This document shows positions 28,201-36,571 of a DNA stretch of 64,000 nt, piece after piece. A program made the position numbers and the translations under genes. Source of the stretch: Salipiger sp. H15 (GTDB lineage: Bacteria > Pseudomonadota > Alphaproteobacteria > Rhodobacterales > Rhodobacteraceae); NCBI RefSeq assembly GCF_040409955.1, contig NZ_CP123386.1, forward strand, positions 310,001 through 374,000, given 5' to 3'. Position 1 is the first letter of the stretch, and each line of letters begins with the position of its first letter. The notes below the pieces were generated by a model, which did no database searches, was not told where the DNA came from, and saw only the letters and a list, made by a program, of their open reading frames with translations.

Positions 28201-29337
28201 GCCGCCCACCCGACGCCCGGCAGCTCGGTTTCGGTACTCGACAAGCTCTACGGATCCGAGACCGGCGACGCGGCGCAGGGCAATTCCGCCGACAACACGA
28301 TCTATGGCAACGGCGGGGACGACTTCATTGCTGGCGGGCTCGGCGATGACAAGCTCTACGGCAATGCCGGGAACGACACGCTGCTCGGACAGGGCGGCGA
28401 CGACCTGCTGACCTCGGGCAGCGGGCACAACACGCTCGTCGGCGGCGCGGGCGCCGACCGCTTCGCCATCACCGGCGAAAGCGCGGCGGACAAGGTGATC
28501 TACGCCGGAGCGGCCTATGACAGCATCTCGACGATCGAGGATCTGTCCTTCGGCGAGGGCGACGTGCTGGTCCTGCGCAACGCGTTCGGCAGGGTGATCT
28601 CGGAGATGGGCCGCGGCTGGTTCGCGACCTTCGACACGCTGAAATCGCTCGTCGATCGCTACGCAATCGACGGTCAGCCCGCCGTCCTGCTGACCGCCGA
28701 CGACGGCACCCGCCACGTGATCGATCTGTCGGGCTACGGGGATCTGGACGCGCTCTTCCCCGAGCTGCCGCCGCAGGATCCTTACGCGATCCCCGAGGAC
28801 GCGCTGAAGGTCGAGGATCGCGCCTTCGGCACCAGCGGGGACGACGTCTACCTAGGCTCCGCCGCCGCCAACGTGATCTTCGGCGGCGCGGGCAACGACT
28901 TCATCGCCGGTGGCGACGGCGCGGACAGGCTCTTCGGCGACGCGGGCGACGACACGCTGCGCGGCGGTGCCGGGGATGACGTGCTCAAGGGCGGGGACGG
29001 GCGGAACGTGCTGATCGGCGACGACGGCGCGGACCGGTTCTGGTTCGAGGCCGCGACGAGCGAGACCCGGACCGAGCTGGCGGGGCAGATGTTCGACAGC
29101 GTCACGCTGCTGCCCGATCTCGACTTCGGCGAGGGCGACAACCTCTACTTCGCCAGCGGCTTCGGGCAGGCGCTCGCCGCCGCCGGCCTTTCGGGCACCA
29201 AGGTCTCGACCGCGCAGCAGCTGGACAAGCTCGGCACGCTGGGGACGGTGTCCGAGGACGGGACCACCTACGTGGTGCTGACCGGCGACGACGGCAGCCG
29301 CCACGCGGTCGAGCTCGCGCTCGACACGCTGCTCTGA
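25270..29337 (+). CDS. secreted GH16 glycanase-like protein with RTX calcium-binding repeats
   Basis: 1355 residues. The N-terminus (about 1-340) is a GH16 domain, with GYFEITARIPQGKGHWPAFW (124-143) before the active-site strand. The rest is RTX/hemolysin-type, with nonapeptides such as GGAGNDFIAGGDGADRLFGD near residue 1205. It has no signal peptide, as expected for type I secretion. The layout resembles ExsH/PlyA-type enzymes that shorten rhizobial exopolysaccharide. Oddity: the catalytic motif reads EITIME (E155, T157, E160), where the family has aspartate in the third position; both glutamates are kept. ATG 25270 has a GGAG site and starts the GH16 similarity. No type I secretion genes are in the window. 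Confidence 0.88.
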   Translation: MGVDLSGMTLIFEDNFEDGLNRYENGAGLWSTGSATGRLNTNSAFSVNLSGDEVTAEGGELGLDPFSTGDGTLRITSGTLTDAQKDQVAALLGQTGEASYLDTDLVDYYTGRMSTHETWSQTYGYFEITARIPQGKGHWPAFWLVSEKVNDWPPEITIMEAYGESTDGAQWWDDTFVGAVHFDSTDSSGNDAEIAIENPYDLDEDGNPSLPVDRSEIVGRESWSFGKEFDALEEFGADIYDQFWTWSVEWNAEDIIFYFGPDRDHLVEIFRSPTPDDITTPMSVIINDQIGSYTGWFAEEGASGFDLTDYFEVDSVSVWAQTPETAATVTAGEIYVDSAGDSVIQGSAGDDTIVTGDGFDILTLGGGADTVHVMVNEGHKIIEDFGPEDRLLLEGFRFADAADIAASLTQVGTDVWLSQGQFGDEGPQTIILRNTTVDAITEGQIVSLWPQTPDIWTYQVLMESGLIADDDLDGVVTAPEAGGRMTDAGSRGATFYGSEMGDTYTIYGALDVTIHESASGGVDTIYTQFSRTIAENVENMVSIATTDGQVLAGNAAANRITGSSWAETIDGAGGDDLIDLSAGGADTVLMRLGTGHDTVIDFGSDDTLLLYGYETMGWEALSQLFSSDGRDLTLTLDAHTQVTFRGIDALKKGQVVFADIPRVSGTAGDDEIELGSGDDEVLLGDGGADTLTIYGASGLKIVEDFSDDDRLVLEGWSAANVGQLLDHSAQVGDDLWVYDLGRAASGTPDLVLRGVSASDLTEAQLTLRWSITPEEIAAQDMLTDTDGDRRVVAPADGGHLGDAGSGSTTLVGGAGSDVFTVTRADTVIEDGSDTDVDTVRSTHGYTLGAHLENLTSIATADGETFIGNDSANRLTGSAYSETLDGGSGDDLIDLSAGGADTVRITAGAGHDTVVNFGADDTLEISGFDIADWAELVSRLQLVGDDLVLGLDAETSVTFRDLGSLRASQLKVDYSSEDAAHPTPGSSVSVLDKLYGSETGDAAQGNSADNTIYGNGGDDFIAGGLGDDKLYGNAGNDTLLGQGGDDLLTSGSGHNTLVGGAGADRFAITGESAADKVIYAGAAYDSISTIEDLSFGEGDVLVLRNAFGRVISEMGRGWFATFDTLKSLVDRYAIDGQPAVLLTADDGTRHVIDLSGYGDLDALFPELPPQDPYAIPEDALKVEDRAFGTSGDDVYLGSAAANVIFGGAGNDFIAGGDGADRLFGDAGDDTLRGGAGDDVLKGGDGRNVLIGDDGADRFWFEAATSETRTELAGQMFDSVTLLPDLDFGEGDNLYFASGFGQALAAAGLSGTKVSTAQQLDKLGTLGTVSEDGTTYVVLTGDDGSRHAVELALDTLL
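26295..28185 (+). repeat. tandem duplication of a ~315-residue RTX module (copies 26295-27240 and 27256-28185)
   Basis: Two successive protein segments align along their length. GSAGDDTIVTGDGFDILTLG matches GTAGDDEIELGSGDDEVLLG, IIEDFGPEDRLLLEGF matches IVEDFSDDDRLVLEGW, and ITGSSWAETIDGAGGDDLID matches LTGSAYSETLDGGSGDDLID (DLIDLSAGGADTV is identical in both). This is an internal duplication within the GH16-RTX gene. Confidence 0.75.
28246..29334 (+). repeat. second tandem duplication, ~175-residue C-terminal RTX module (copies 28246-28780 and 28806-29334)
   Basis: Both copies run from RTX nonapeptides (GGDDFIAGGLGDDKLYGNAG versus GGAGNDFIAGGDGADRLFGD). They continue through a GADRF segment, a DLSFGEGD/DLDFGEGD segment, and end with VLLTADDGTRHVIDL versus VVLTGDDGSRHAVEL. 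With the preceding repeat this gives an A-A-B-B layout behind the GH16 domain. Confidence 0.7.
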
Positions 29338-29347
29338 CGCCGGGGGT

Positions 29348-29365
29348 CCGGGCCGGATGGCCCGG
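29348..29365. terminator. hairpin between convergent genes
   Basis: Arms CCGGGCC (29348-29354) and GGCCCGG (29359-29365) with a GGAT loop lie in the 40-base gap between the convergent GH16-RTX and exoQ-like genes. There is no clear T tract, so the call rests on position and stem strength. Confidence 0.45.
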
Positions 29366-29377
29366 GCCCGCCCACCC

Positions 29378-30592
29378 TCAGGCGAGCCGCCCCCGCAGGC
29401 CTTCGATCGCGTAGACCAGCGCCGAGACCGTCATGCTCGAGCGGAACTCGAACTGCACGAGGATCGGCACCTCGATCATGCTGTGCAGGATCGACATGGC
29501 GCAGAGCGCCGCGAGCAGCATGACCCCGCTCGACCGCGTCCGCACCGCAAGCACGAAGGACGCGAGGAACCCGCCGTAGAGCAGCAGGATCTGCATTGCC
29601 ACGCCGACGACGCCGATTTCCACGGCGTTCGAGATGTAGAGGTTGTGGAAGTGGAAGCCGGTCCGCGCCTCGATGCCGAAATCGCGCCAGATGGTCTCTG
29701 CGGGCCCGTAGCCCTGAACCCAGAAGGCCTGGTAGCCGACGCCGAGCAGCGGCCGCTCCGAGATCAGCTTCAGCGCCTCGCTCCACAGCACGGTGCGCCC
29801 GGTCAGGGTGATGTCCTTCTGCAGCAGCGTGAGCACGTAGTAGATCACGTCCGAGAGGTTGAGCAGCACGAAGGTGACCACGATCGCGACGACGAGCACG
29901 AAGATCACGATCTGCACGACGCGGGTCAGCGGCGACACCGTCGAGAAGACATAGCCCATCCAGACCACCGACAGGACCATGGGCACCAGCACCCAGGTTC
30001 CCGCCGATTTCGCCAGGATCACCGCGAGGGCCGAGCTCAGCAGCGCGAGCAGGGCCAGCGCCTTGCGCCAGCGGGATTCCTCGGGGTCGATCAGCAGCAG
30101 CACAGCGGCGACGAGCAGCACGGCGGTCGCCCCGGCCAGCGCGTTCTTGCTGCCGTAGACCCCGATCAGCGCGCCCGTGTAGGGGTTGATGTTGCCCGAG
30201 GCGAGGCTCAGCAGCGTCGTTGCAAGGAAACTGCCGACGATCAGGAAGCGGATCTGCCGGACGCTGAGGTTGCGCGCCGCGAGGATCGCGAAGATCACCG
30301 TCACCAACAGCTGGATGCCGTGGCGCAGGCTGGCCGAGGGGTGCAGCGACCAGAGCGTGCTGGCCACGCAGTAAAGCGGCAGCACGAGGATGAACCAGTA
30401 GCGCAGCAGGAAGTTGGTCGAGGCCACCGGCCGCGACAGCAGCATCCCCATGCCGCAGGCCAGCAGGCCGACGGCAGCGAGCTGGCCCACCGCGTAGGTC
30501 AGCGCCACCGAGACGACGTAGCCCGAGGCGAAGAGCTGCGGTGCCGAGGGCATCGCGACCCGTCCCTCATCGGTCAGCGCAAGGTCCGTCAC
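29378..30592 (-). CDS. exoQ: polysaccharide polymerase / O-antigen ligase-like protein (ExoQ-like)
   Basis: 404 residues with about ten membrane helices and a periplasmic loop (residues about 270-325). The loop contains LTGRTVLWSEALKLISERPL, GVGYQAFW and FHFHNLYISNAVEIGV, the conserved motifs of Wzy/WaaL-type enzymes. It would join flipped repeat units into polymer. The GTG start at 30592 has GGAGG 7 bases upstream; an in-frame ATG at 30553 has none. It is the last gene of the minus-strand exoY-exoP-exoK-exoQ operon. Confidence 0.85.
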   Translation of the reverse strand: MTDLALTDEGRVAMPSAPQLFASGYVVSVALTYAVGQLAAVGLLACGMGMLLSRPVASTNFLLRYWFILVLPLYCVASTLWSLHPSASLRHGIQLLVTVIFAILAARNLSVRQIRFLIVGSFLATTLLSLASGNINPYTGALIGVYGSKNALAGATAVLLVAAVLLLIDPEESRWRKALALLALLSSALAVILAKSAGTWVLVPMVLSVVWMGYVFSTVSPLTRVVQIVIFVLVVAIVVTFVLLNLSDVIYYVLTLLQKDITLTGRTVLWSEALKLISERPLLGVGYQAFWVQGYGPAETIWRDFGIEARTGFHFHNLYISNAVEIGVVGVAMQILLLYGGFLASFVLAVRTRSSGVMLLAALCAMSILHSMIEVPILVQFEFRSSMTVSALVYAIEGLRGRLA

Positions 30593-30619
30593 GTCCGTTC
30601 CTCCGTCCGCGGCACCGGC

Positions 30620-32029
30620 TCAGCCCGGCTCCGCGGGGGTGATGCTGATGCGCTCGATGCGCACCTCGCGCCCCTGCCCGCGGCCGCCGGTAACGACCAC
30701 CACGCGGATCTCGCCCGGGCCGTCGGTCGTGATCGTCCCCAGCAGGTCCTCGCCCTCGGCGCCGTCGATCAGCACCGCGCCGTCGGCATCGGTCACCGCC
30801 ACGTGCCCGGGGTCTTGCCCCTGCCTCAGCCGGACGTCGACGCGCCACTCGCCCGCCGGAAGCTGCACGGGAAAGGCGGCGATGCCGCGCGCCCGACTGC
30901 CGTTCGAGACCAGCGCCCGCCCCTCCTCGCGGCGGAAGCGCGCGTCGTTGAAGAGTTCCATGCGGCCATGGACCGGGCCGGAGAAATCGCCGCCAAGGAA
31001 GAGTTCCGGCAGCGCCGCGGCGCCCTCCGCCTCATCCGAGGCGATCTCGTAGGCCGCGGCCCAGTCCACCTCCATCCGCACCGGCAGCGCGGCGGGATCG
31101 ACGCTCCCTGGCCAGCGCCCGCCGATCCCGAGGTTGAGGATCATCTGCATCGGCTGGTCCAGCTCGCCCGGAAGTGAGACGGTGGTGGTCGGCTTGCGGT
31201 CGATGAAGAAGGTGACCTGCTCCTCGGTCCAGAGCACGCCGTAATTGTGGAAACCCTCGTCGAAGCCGTCGAAGCGGAAGCCGCCCATCCCCGCCGAGGC
31301 GTGGGTGGTGCCGTCGCCGGTGCCGTAATGCACGGCTTGGTGGATGTCGCCGCGGACCATCTCGAGGAAGTCGATCTCGCCCACCTCGGGCCAGCGCACC
31401 ACCGGGCCGTCCTCGGGCTTGTAGTTGAGCCCGACGAGCCAGAGCGCGGGCCAGGCCCCCTCGAAGCGCGGGATCTTCGCCCGCACCTCGAAGAAGCCGT
31501 GCTTCTGGGTGAAGCTGGGCCAGGACGAGAGCTGCCCGCTGTAGTAGTCGAGCGCGCGGCCGTCGCCGGTGTCGCCGATCATCCCGGGCGTGATGCCCGC
31601 CGGGACGCGGTCGGCGGTGATCGTCAGGATCGAGTTCTCCACCGAGAAGGGATCGAGCCCCAGCGGCGCGCCCGTTGTTCCCTCGAAGGCGGGATCGGCG
31701 TAGAAGGCCTGCTGGTCATTGAGCAGGCGCAGGTGGATGCTGTTCTCGGGATCCTCGGGCGGATAGGGCCGGTAGGCGCGGTGCGCCCACCTCCCCTGCC
31801 CCGGTTCGAGACTGTCGAAATCGTCGAAGAAGGTCCGCCGCAGCTCCACCCGGCGCGACACGCCCGGCGCGGCGGTCATGACATCGGGGCGGAAGCCGGT
31901 GTCGGGAGCGCCCAGCGACAGCTGCTCGGGCGCCTCGGCAATTGAGGTCTCGGCGGCGCGGCCCGGAAGCGCCCCGGCGCAGCAGAGCCCCAGCACCGCG
32001 ACCAGTCGCGCAAGTCTTCGGAAGCGCAT
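30620..32029 (-). CDS. secreted family 16 glycoside hydrolase (ExoK-like)
   Basis: 469 residues with a signal peptide (about residues 1-26). The GH16 catalytic strand is intact: GEIDFLEM gives E218, D220, E223 (ExDxxE). Related enzymes such as ExoK cleave succinoglycan during synthesis. It is longer than the roughly 270-residue ExoK: about 130 extra C-terminal residues (from LFLGGDFSGPVHGRMELF) look like a beta-rich carbohydrate-binding domain. It overlaps the exoP stop by one base. Confidence 0.87.
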   Translation of the reverse strand: MRFRRLARLVAVLGLCCAGALPGRAAETSIAEAPEQLSLGAPDTGFRPDVMTAAPGVSRRVELRRTFFDDFDSLEPGQGRWAHRAYRPYPPEDPENSIHLRLLNDQQAFYADPAFEGTTGAPLGLDPFSVENSILTITADRVPAGITPGMIGDTGDGRALDYYSGQLSSWPSFTQKHGFFEVRAKIPRFEGAWPALWLVGLNYKPEDGPVVRWPEVGEIDFLEMVRGDIHQAVHYGTGDGTTHASAGMGGFRFDGFDEGFHNYGVLWTEEQVTFFIDRKPTTTVSLPGELDQPMQMILNLGIGGRWPGSVDPAALPVRMEVDWAAAYEIASDEAEGAAALPELFLGGDFSGPVHGRMELFNDARFRREEGRALVSNGSRARGIAAFPVQLPAGEWRVDVRLRQGQDPGHVAVTDADGAVLIDGAEGEDLLGTITTDGPGEIRVVVVTGGRGQGREVRIERISITPAEPG

Positions 32030-33912
32030 CAGAGATCCCCCATGAAGGCTTCGTAGCCACCGGCCGAGTAGGTCCGCAGCTTGCGCAGGTTGGCGCGGTT
32101 GAGCACCAGCCCGTCGACGTGATCGGCGAACTCCGGGCTGAGCTCCATGTACTTGTCGATCAGCTTGCGCGGCGTTGCGCCCCAGGCCGCGACGAAGAGC
32201 AGCGTGTCAAAACGGTCGACGTTGAGCCGCGCCTCGTTCGAGATCACCAGCGACGGAAGGTCGACGATGATCAGGTCGTGATCCTCGAGGCTGAGCTCGA
32301 CCTGGTCGAGCACGTCGCTGCAGGTCTGCGGCAGCGGCAGCTCCGCGTCGTCGAAGCTCTGGTGGGTGATGGCGCTGAAATCGCGCCCCTCGAAGCGCCG
32401 CAGCACGCTGTTCCTCAGCGCGAGGTCGGCCTGCGGTGCGGGGGCGCTGTCGATCAGCTTGCCCTGAAGCAGCGTGCTGAGCCCGGCGCGGTGTCGGTCC
32501 GCGTCGACGACAAGCGCGCTCAGGCCGCGCTCGACCGCGCGCGTCGCGAGGCAGGCGGCGAAGGTCGACTTGCCGTCGCCGTCCAGCATCGACGTCACCC
32601 CGACGACGTGCCCGCGCGACGTGCCGGCAAGGCGCGAGCCGATCAGCGACAGCGTCTGGTCCAGCGTCTCCTCGACCAGCAGAACGGCGCGGCGGTCGCC
32701 CTTGCGCGCGGCGCGGCGGCCCGGCAGGCAGAGATCCATGACGCGGGCCATCGACGGCACGTAGCCGAGGAAGGGCGCGTCGAGCTTGCCCATCAGCTGC
32801 TCGGCGGTGCGCAGCTTGTCATCCAGCAGCTCGCGCATCGCCGCGACGAAGACCGCGAAGAGCATCCCCACGAGCGTGCTGAGCACCACCCACTTGGGCA
32901 GGCTCGGCGCCGAGGGCGAGGTCAGTTCCTTCGGCGCGTCGAGCACCTTCACGCCGCTGAACGGAACCGCCTGCTGGCTGCTCACGAGGCTTTCGTAGGC
33001 CTCGGAGGACGAGGTCTGGAGCTGTTCGATCGCCGCGCGCCGGCGCAGCAGCGCATCCACCGCCGCCGAGGCCTGCCCGCCGCCGGTCCGCCGCTCGATG
33101 ATCTGCCGGTCGATGTCGGAAAGCGTCTGCTGCAGCATGTTCTGGCGCTGCTCGAGCCAGGCCAGCGCCTGTTCCGCGGCCTCTTCGCTCGCGTTCACCG
33201 GCGCCGCGATATAGGCCGACAGGAAGGCGCGGAGGATCTGGGTCGCCAGCGCCGGGTCGTGGCTCTGGTAGCTGATGTTGATCGCGTAGCCGCGCCCCAC
33301 CTGAACCACCCGCAGCGCGCTGCGCAGGTCGTCGGCGGCCTGCGCCTCGAGCGCCTCGCGCGTCGGCGGCGCGGAACCCGCCCCCTCCGCGTCGGAGCCG
33401 GAGGGTTTCAGCACCGAGATGAGGCCCGAGATCGCCGACTTCAGCCGCGCGGCGCCCGACACCGGCGGGGAATTGAAGGCCGCGTTGTCCACGAGGTCGA
33501 GATCGCGCACCACCCGCAGCGCCAGTTCGCGCGAGTTCAGGACCGCCACCTCGTTGAAGAAGCCGGTCTCGTCGCGCACGAAGGAGGGCGCCACGTCGAT
33601 CTGGTCGGCCAGCTGGCTCAGCCGGTCGTCGACCAGCACCATCGCCTCGGCCTCGTAGCTGTCCGGGGTGGTTGTGTAGATGAAAAGCCCGAGTGCAAGG
33701 AACAGCGCCACGGTGGCGCACATGGCCCGCCACTGGCGCCGCACGGCTCCGAACAGGCGGACGATCGTCAGCTCGTCGTCGTTCGCGTCGCGCCGCCTGC
33801 GGCGGCGTTGCACCGAGAGCGAAGGCGCGGCGCGTTCGTTCTGCCCCGCATCAAGGCGCGCTATCGTTCCGCGCTTCTCCTGGGGGCTGGCCGCTTTGCT
33901 CTCAATAATCAT
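32029..33912 (-). CDS. exoP: polysaccharide co-polymerase / tyrosine autokinase (ExoP-like)
   Basis: 627 residues. A Wzz-type chain-length domain lies between membrane helices at about 64-82 and 341-358, with a proline-containing segment (PSAPSLPK) before the second. A periplasmic coiled coil occupies about 240-320. The cytoplasmic BY-kinase domain has Walker A SMLDGDGKST (441-450) and Walker A' ALVVDADRHRAG (466-477). The C-terminus has two tyrosines (TYSAGGYEAFMGDL) that could be autophosphorylated, fewer than in Wzc. It would control polymer length with the ExoQ- and ExoF-like proteins. Start ATG 33912 has a CAGGAG site. Confidence 0.88.
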   Translation of the reverse strand: MIIESKAASPQEKRGTIARLDAGQNERAAPSLSVQRRRRRRDANDDELTIVRLFGAVRRQWRAMCATVALFLALGLFIYTTTPDSYEAEAMVLVDDRLSQLADQIDVAPSFVRDETGFFNEVAVLNSRELALRVVRDLDLVDNAAFNSPPVSGAARLKSAISGLISVLKPSGSDAEGAGSAPPTREALEAQAADDLRSALRVVQVGRGYAINISYQSHDPALATQILRAFLSAYIAAPVNASEEAAEQALAWLEQRQNMLQQTLSDIDRQIIERRTGGGQASAAVDALLRRRAAIEQLQTSSSEAYESLVSSQQAVPFSGVKVLDAPKELTSPSAPSLPKWVVLSTLVGMLFAVFVAAMRELLDDKLRTAEQLMGKLDAPFLGYVPSMARVMDLCLPGRRAARKGDRRAVLLVEETLDQTLSLIGSRLAGTSRGHVVGVTSMLDGDGKSTFAACLATRAVERGLSALVVDADRHRAGLSTLLQGKLIDSAPAPQADLALRNSVLRRFEGRDFSAITHQSFDDAELPLPQTCSDVLDQVELSLEDHDLIIVDLPSLVISNEARLNVDRFDTLLFVAAWGATPRKLIDKYMELSPEFADHVDGLVLNRANLRKLRTYSAGGYEAFMGDL

Positions 33913-34114
33913 GTCTTCGTGCTCCTGGGGAGGGGCCAAGTCTACCGTTGGTCAAAACTCGTGAGGGTGCGCCGACCGCGCGCTTGGAGCCGGGGCGCAT
34001 GCCCGGCCCGGCCTGTCAGAACGAAGGACTTCCGCGGAACGCGCAGCGGCCGCAGCGGCGATGAAACGCCCCTGCGCCCGCGGGTCCGCTGGTCCGGTTC
34101 AAGCTCATCCGGGC

Positions 34115-34798
34115 TCAGTACCCTGACCGGAAGAGGACTGCGCCGACGGTCCGCGACAGGATCGAGAGATCCGAGCGCAAGCTGAGCGTGTGGAAGTACT
34201 CGCTGTCGAGATCGACCCGCTCGTCGTAGCTGACCTCGTTGCGACCGGAAACCTGCCAGAGGCCGGTCACGCCGGGGCGCAGCGCGAGATAGACCCACTT
34301 GCGGCTGCGGTAGCGCTCGAGCTCGGGCTCGGTGATCGGGCGCGGACCGATGAGGCTCATCTCGCCGCGCAGCACGTTCCAGATCTGCGGCAGCTCATCG
34401 AGCGAGGAGCGGCGCAGGAAATCGCCCATCGGCGTCACGCGCGGATCGCAGCGCAGCTTCTGGTCGCGCTCCCATTCGGCGCGGGCCTCGGGGTCGGTCG
34501 CCAGCAGCTCCTCGAGGCGTTCCTTCGCATCCGGCACCATGGTGCGGATCTTCCAGCACTTGAACAACTCACCGTTGCGGCCGACGCGGGCGTGGCCGAA
34601 GAAGCCCGGCCCTCCGTCCATCCGCGCAGCCACGTAGAGGCACAGGATGACCGGCGCCAGCATGGGCAGCATCAGCAGCGAGAGGACAACGTCCAGCCCA
34701 CGCTTGACCGCGTCGCGGTAGGTGACCGACTGACCAATCGCCGGAGAGAGCATCGACGGAGCGTCGCCGGGGTTTTGGTCGTAGGGGGCTTTGGGCAT
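34115..34798 (-). CDS. exoY: undecaprenyl-phosphate sugar phosphotransferase (ExoY-like)
   Basis: 227 residues. One membrane helix (about 30-52) is followed by the polyprenyl-phosphate hexose-1-phosphate transferase domain: KCWKIRTMVPDA, RRSSLDELPQIWNVLRGEMS and GPRPITEPE, and LRPGVTGLWQVSGR. ExoY-type enzymes start each repeat unit by loading a hexose-phosphate onto the lipid carrier. ATG 34798 has AGGGA 8 bases upstream; a GTG at 34816 would add six residues. It is the first gene of the minus-strand operon, 200 bases upstream of exoP. Confidence 0.9.
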   Translation of the reverse strand: MPKAPYDQNPGDAPSMLSPAIGQSVTYRDAVKRGLDVVLSLLMLPMLAPVILCLYVAARMDGGPGFFGHARVGRNGELFKCWKIRTMVPDAKERLEELLATDPEARAEWERDQKLRCDPRVTPMGDFLRRSSLDELPQIWNVLRGEMSLIGPRPITEPELERYRSRKWVYLALRPGVTGLWQVSGRNEVSYDERVDLDSEYFHTLSLRSDLSILSRTVGAVLFRSGY

Positions 34799-35185
34799 CT
34801 TGCGTATCCCTGTCACTGAAAAAGGTCTTTAGTTCCAAAAAATCACGCACTCACAAAACTCACCGGAGGAAGCTGCGTGGCACCGCCACCGCGATCTAGC
34901 CGCCTCCAAGCCTCGGCCGTACTTATTACGGGTTAACCTCATTTCCATGACAACCCGTCGGAAGAGCAAGGTCCCGCCCACCGTGGCACGTCCCTGTTCG
35001 ACCAGAGTTCGCGTGAAATTACCACGTGATATAAGACCGTTACTCCAACTGTGGCGGCATCCCGCCCAAGTCGTGGCGGAGATTTTTCTGCACTGCAGTA
35101 TCTTTTCATGCGTAAATTACCCGCAACGACCAAAATATAGCCGCTGAGTGTACGTGCGGGCTCAGGGAGGGCCCCCCGGGGCAAA
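34799..35185. other. upstream region of the exoY operon
   Basis: About 390 bases without a supported gene. It is A+T-richer than the coding DNA and should carry the promoter of the minus-strand operon. An 8-base ACTGCAGT palindrome lies near 35093-35100. I cannot assign a specific regulator site. Confidence 0.35.
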
Positions 35186-35190
35186 AGAAA

Positions 35191-35221
35191 ACCCTGCCCG
35201 CAGGGTCTCTGCAGGCAGGGT
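35191..35221 (-). terminator. intrinsic terminator of the transglutaminase-like gene
   Basis: Arms ACCCTGCC (35191-35198) and GGCAGGGT (35214-35221) form a stem, with an alternative CCTGC/GCAGG register inside. On the minus strand it is followed by TTTTCTTTT. It lies 56 bases past the stop codon. Confidence 0.75.
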
Positions 35222-35276
35222 GAGTCGTTCACGGGCGAATCAACCTAAGGGGTAGCTCCCCGCGGCTGCTCCGAAA

Positions 35277-36374
35277 TCAGGCGCCGATTTCCTGCGCCGA
35301 GATCTCATAGGCGAAGCTCGGCGCGTCGAGCTCGTCCTGCTCCACGCCGTCGATCTCGGCCTGCGGGTACATCAGGAAGCCCACCGAGTCCCGCGACGAG
35401 CCGGGCAGCACGACGTCATGGCCGAAGTTGAAGCCCGCCCAGTTGCCTTCCCAGGCGCCGAAGAGCGCGGCGCGCACCGCGCGCACCTTCGGATCGTCGA
35501 GCGCCAGATCCTTCGGCGGCTCTTCGAGCATCACCTTGCGGACATCCGCCGGGTCGACCGCGACCCAGCCGTAACCATCGAGGAAGACCTCGGCCCGGCA
35601 GTGCTGCGACTTGGTCACGTCGGACGACCCCGCGCCAAGGCTCTTGTAGCCGAAGGCCGAGGGCGCCACGCGCAGGCCGTAGACATCGCGTGCCGGAAGC
35701 CCCGCCGCGCGTGCCAGCCCGACGTAGAGCGCGTTGAGGTCGGCGCACTTGCCGGTCAGGTCGCCCATCTCGAGCATCGAGGCCACGTCGCCGATGCCGC
35801 AGCCGCGGGTCTCGGGGTTGCGCTCGGTGCTCTCGACCACCCACTCGTAGATCGCGCGGGCCTTGGCGAGATCGCCATCGGCCTCGGCGGTGATCATGTC
35901 GGAGGTGGCCTTGACGATGCCGTCGGTCGGGATGAGCCGGGTCGGCGCGGTGTAATGCGCGCGCTCGGCCTCGGAGAGCGTGGCCCCCTGCCCCGGCTTG
36001 TCGAGGTCGGTCGCGCGGTCCCGCGTCGAGACCACGGCCGCGACCTCCAGCTCGGCGCTCGGCTGGCCGCCGTTCCAGATCGCGTGCACGAACTGCGCGC
36101 CGCTCTCGGGGTCGGTCTTCAGCTCGGCGCTGTCGGCGTTGCCGGTGAAGCTCGGCGCCTCGGACTTCATCCACTCGGCCTCGTTGACCGAAGGCACCGG
36201 GATCCAGGCCTGCACGGGCTTGCCGTCGGCCGGGATCGCGACCCGGGTGGTGATCTCGAAGCGCCGCCAGTCGGCGGGCGTCGGGGTGAACGCGGCAGAC
36301 GCGCCGCGCGGCAGCAGGGCCGACAGCGAAAGCGCCGCGCCGGTGCCGATGAAATGTCTCCGATCCATGTGCAT
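35277..36374 (-). CDS. Tat-exported transglutaminase-like protein
   Basis: 365 residues. The N-terminus DRRHFIGTGAALSLSALLP is a twin-arginine signal, cleaved near ASAAF. The transglutaminase/cysteine-protease core has the cysteine in GDLTGKCADLNALYVGLARA, the histidine in SQHCRAEVFLDGYGW and the aspartate in VAVDPAD. It would act in the periplasm, as a peptidase-like or cross-linking enzyme; the substrate is unknown. ATG 36374 has GGAGG 7 bases upstream (a second ATG lies two codons in). It is divergent from the antiporter gene and alone in its transcript. Confidence 0.85.
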   Translation of the reverse strand: MHMDRRHFIGTGAALSLSALLPRGASAAFTPTPADWRRFEITTRVAIPADGKPVQAWIPVPSVNEAEWMKSEAPSFTGNADSAELKTDPESGAQFVHAIWNGGQPSAELEVAAVVSTRDRATDLDKPGQGATLSEAERAHYTAPTRLIPTDGIVKATSDMITAEADGDLAKARAIYEWVVESTERNPETRGCGIGDVASMLEMGDLTGKCADLNALYVGLARAAGLPARDVYGLRVAPSAFGYKSLGAGSSDVTKSQHCRAEVFLDGYGWVAVDPADVRKVMLEEPPKDLALDDPKVRAVRAALFGAWEGNWAGFNFGHDVVLPGSSRDSVGFLMYPQAEIDGVEQDELDAPSFAYEISAQEIGA

Positions 36375-36571
36375 CGCGTGCCTCCATGTTCGTGGGCTGG
36401 TTGGTGGGATCCGCCGTCCCGGTCTTGATGCCCGCAGATACCCCTTTGCCCCCAGCGGCTCAAGAACCAAGCAGGCACGGAATCGCCCAACTTCAGCGAC
36501 GGAAAGAGAAAGCACAAAAATTTTGACGGACCGCCGTTCTCCCCGCGTAAATTGCGGTCTATTTGGAACCC

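Noticed and set aside
25282..28716. A 1144-codon open frame on the minus strand opposite the GH16-RTX gene
   Set aside because: It mirrors the G+C-rich codon positions of the real gene. Its translation is low-complexity (rich in V, A, D, R, H) with no recognisable domain.
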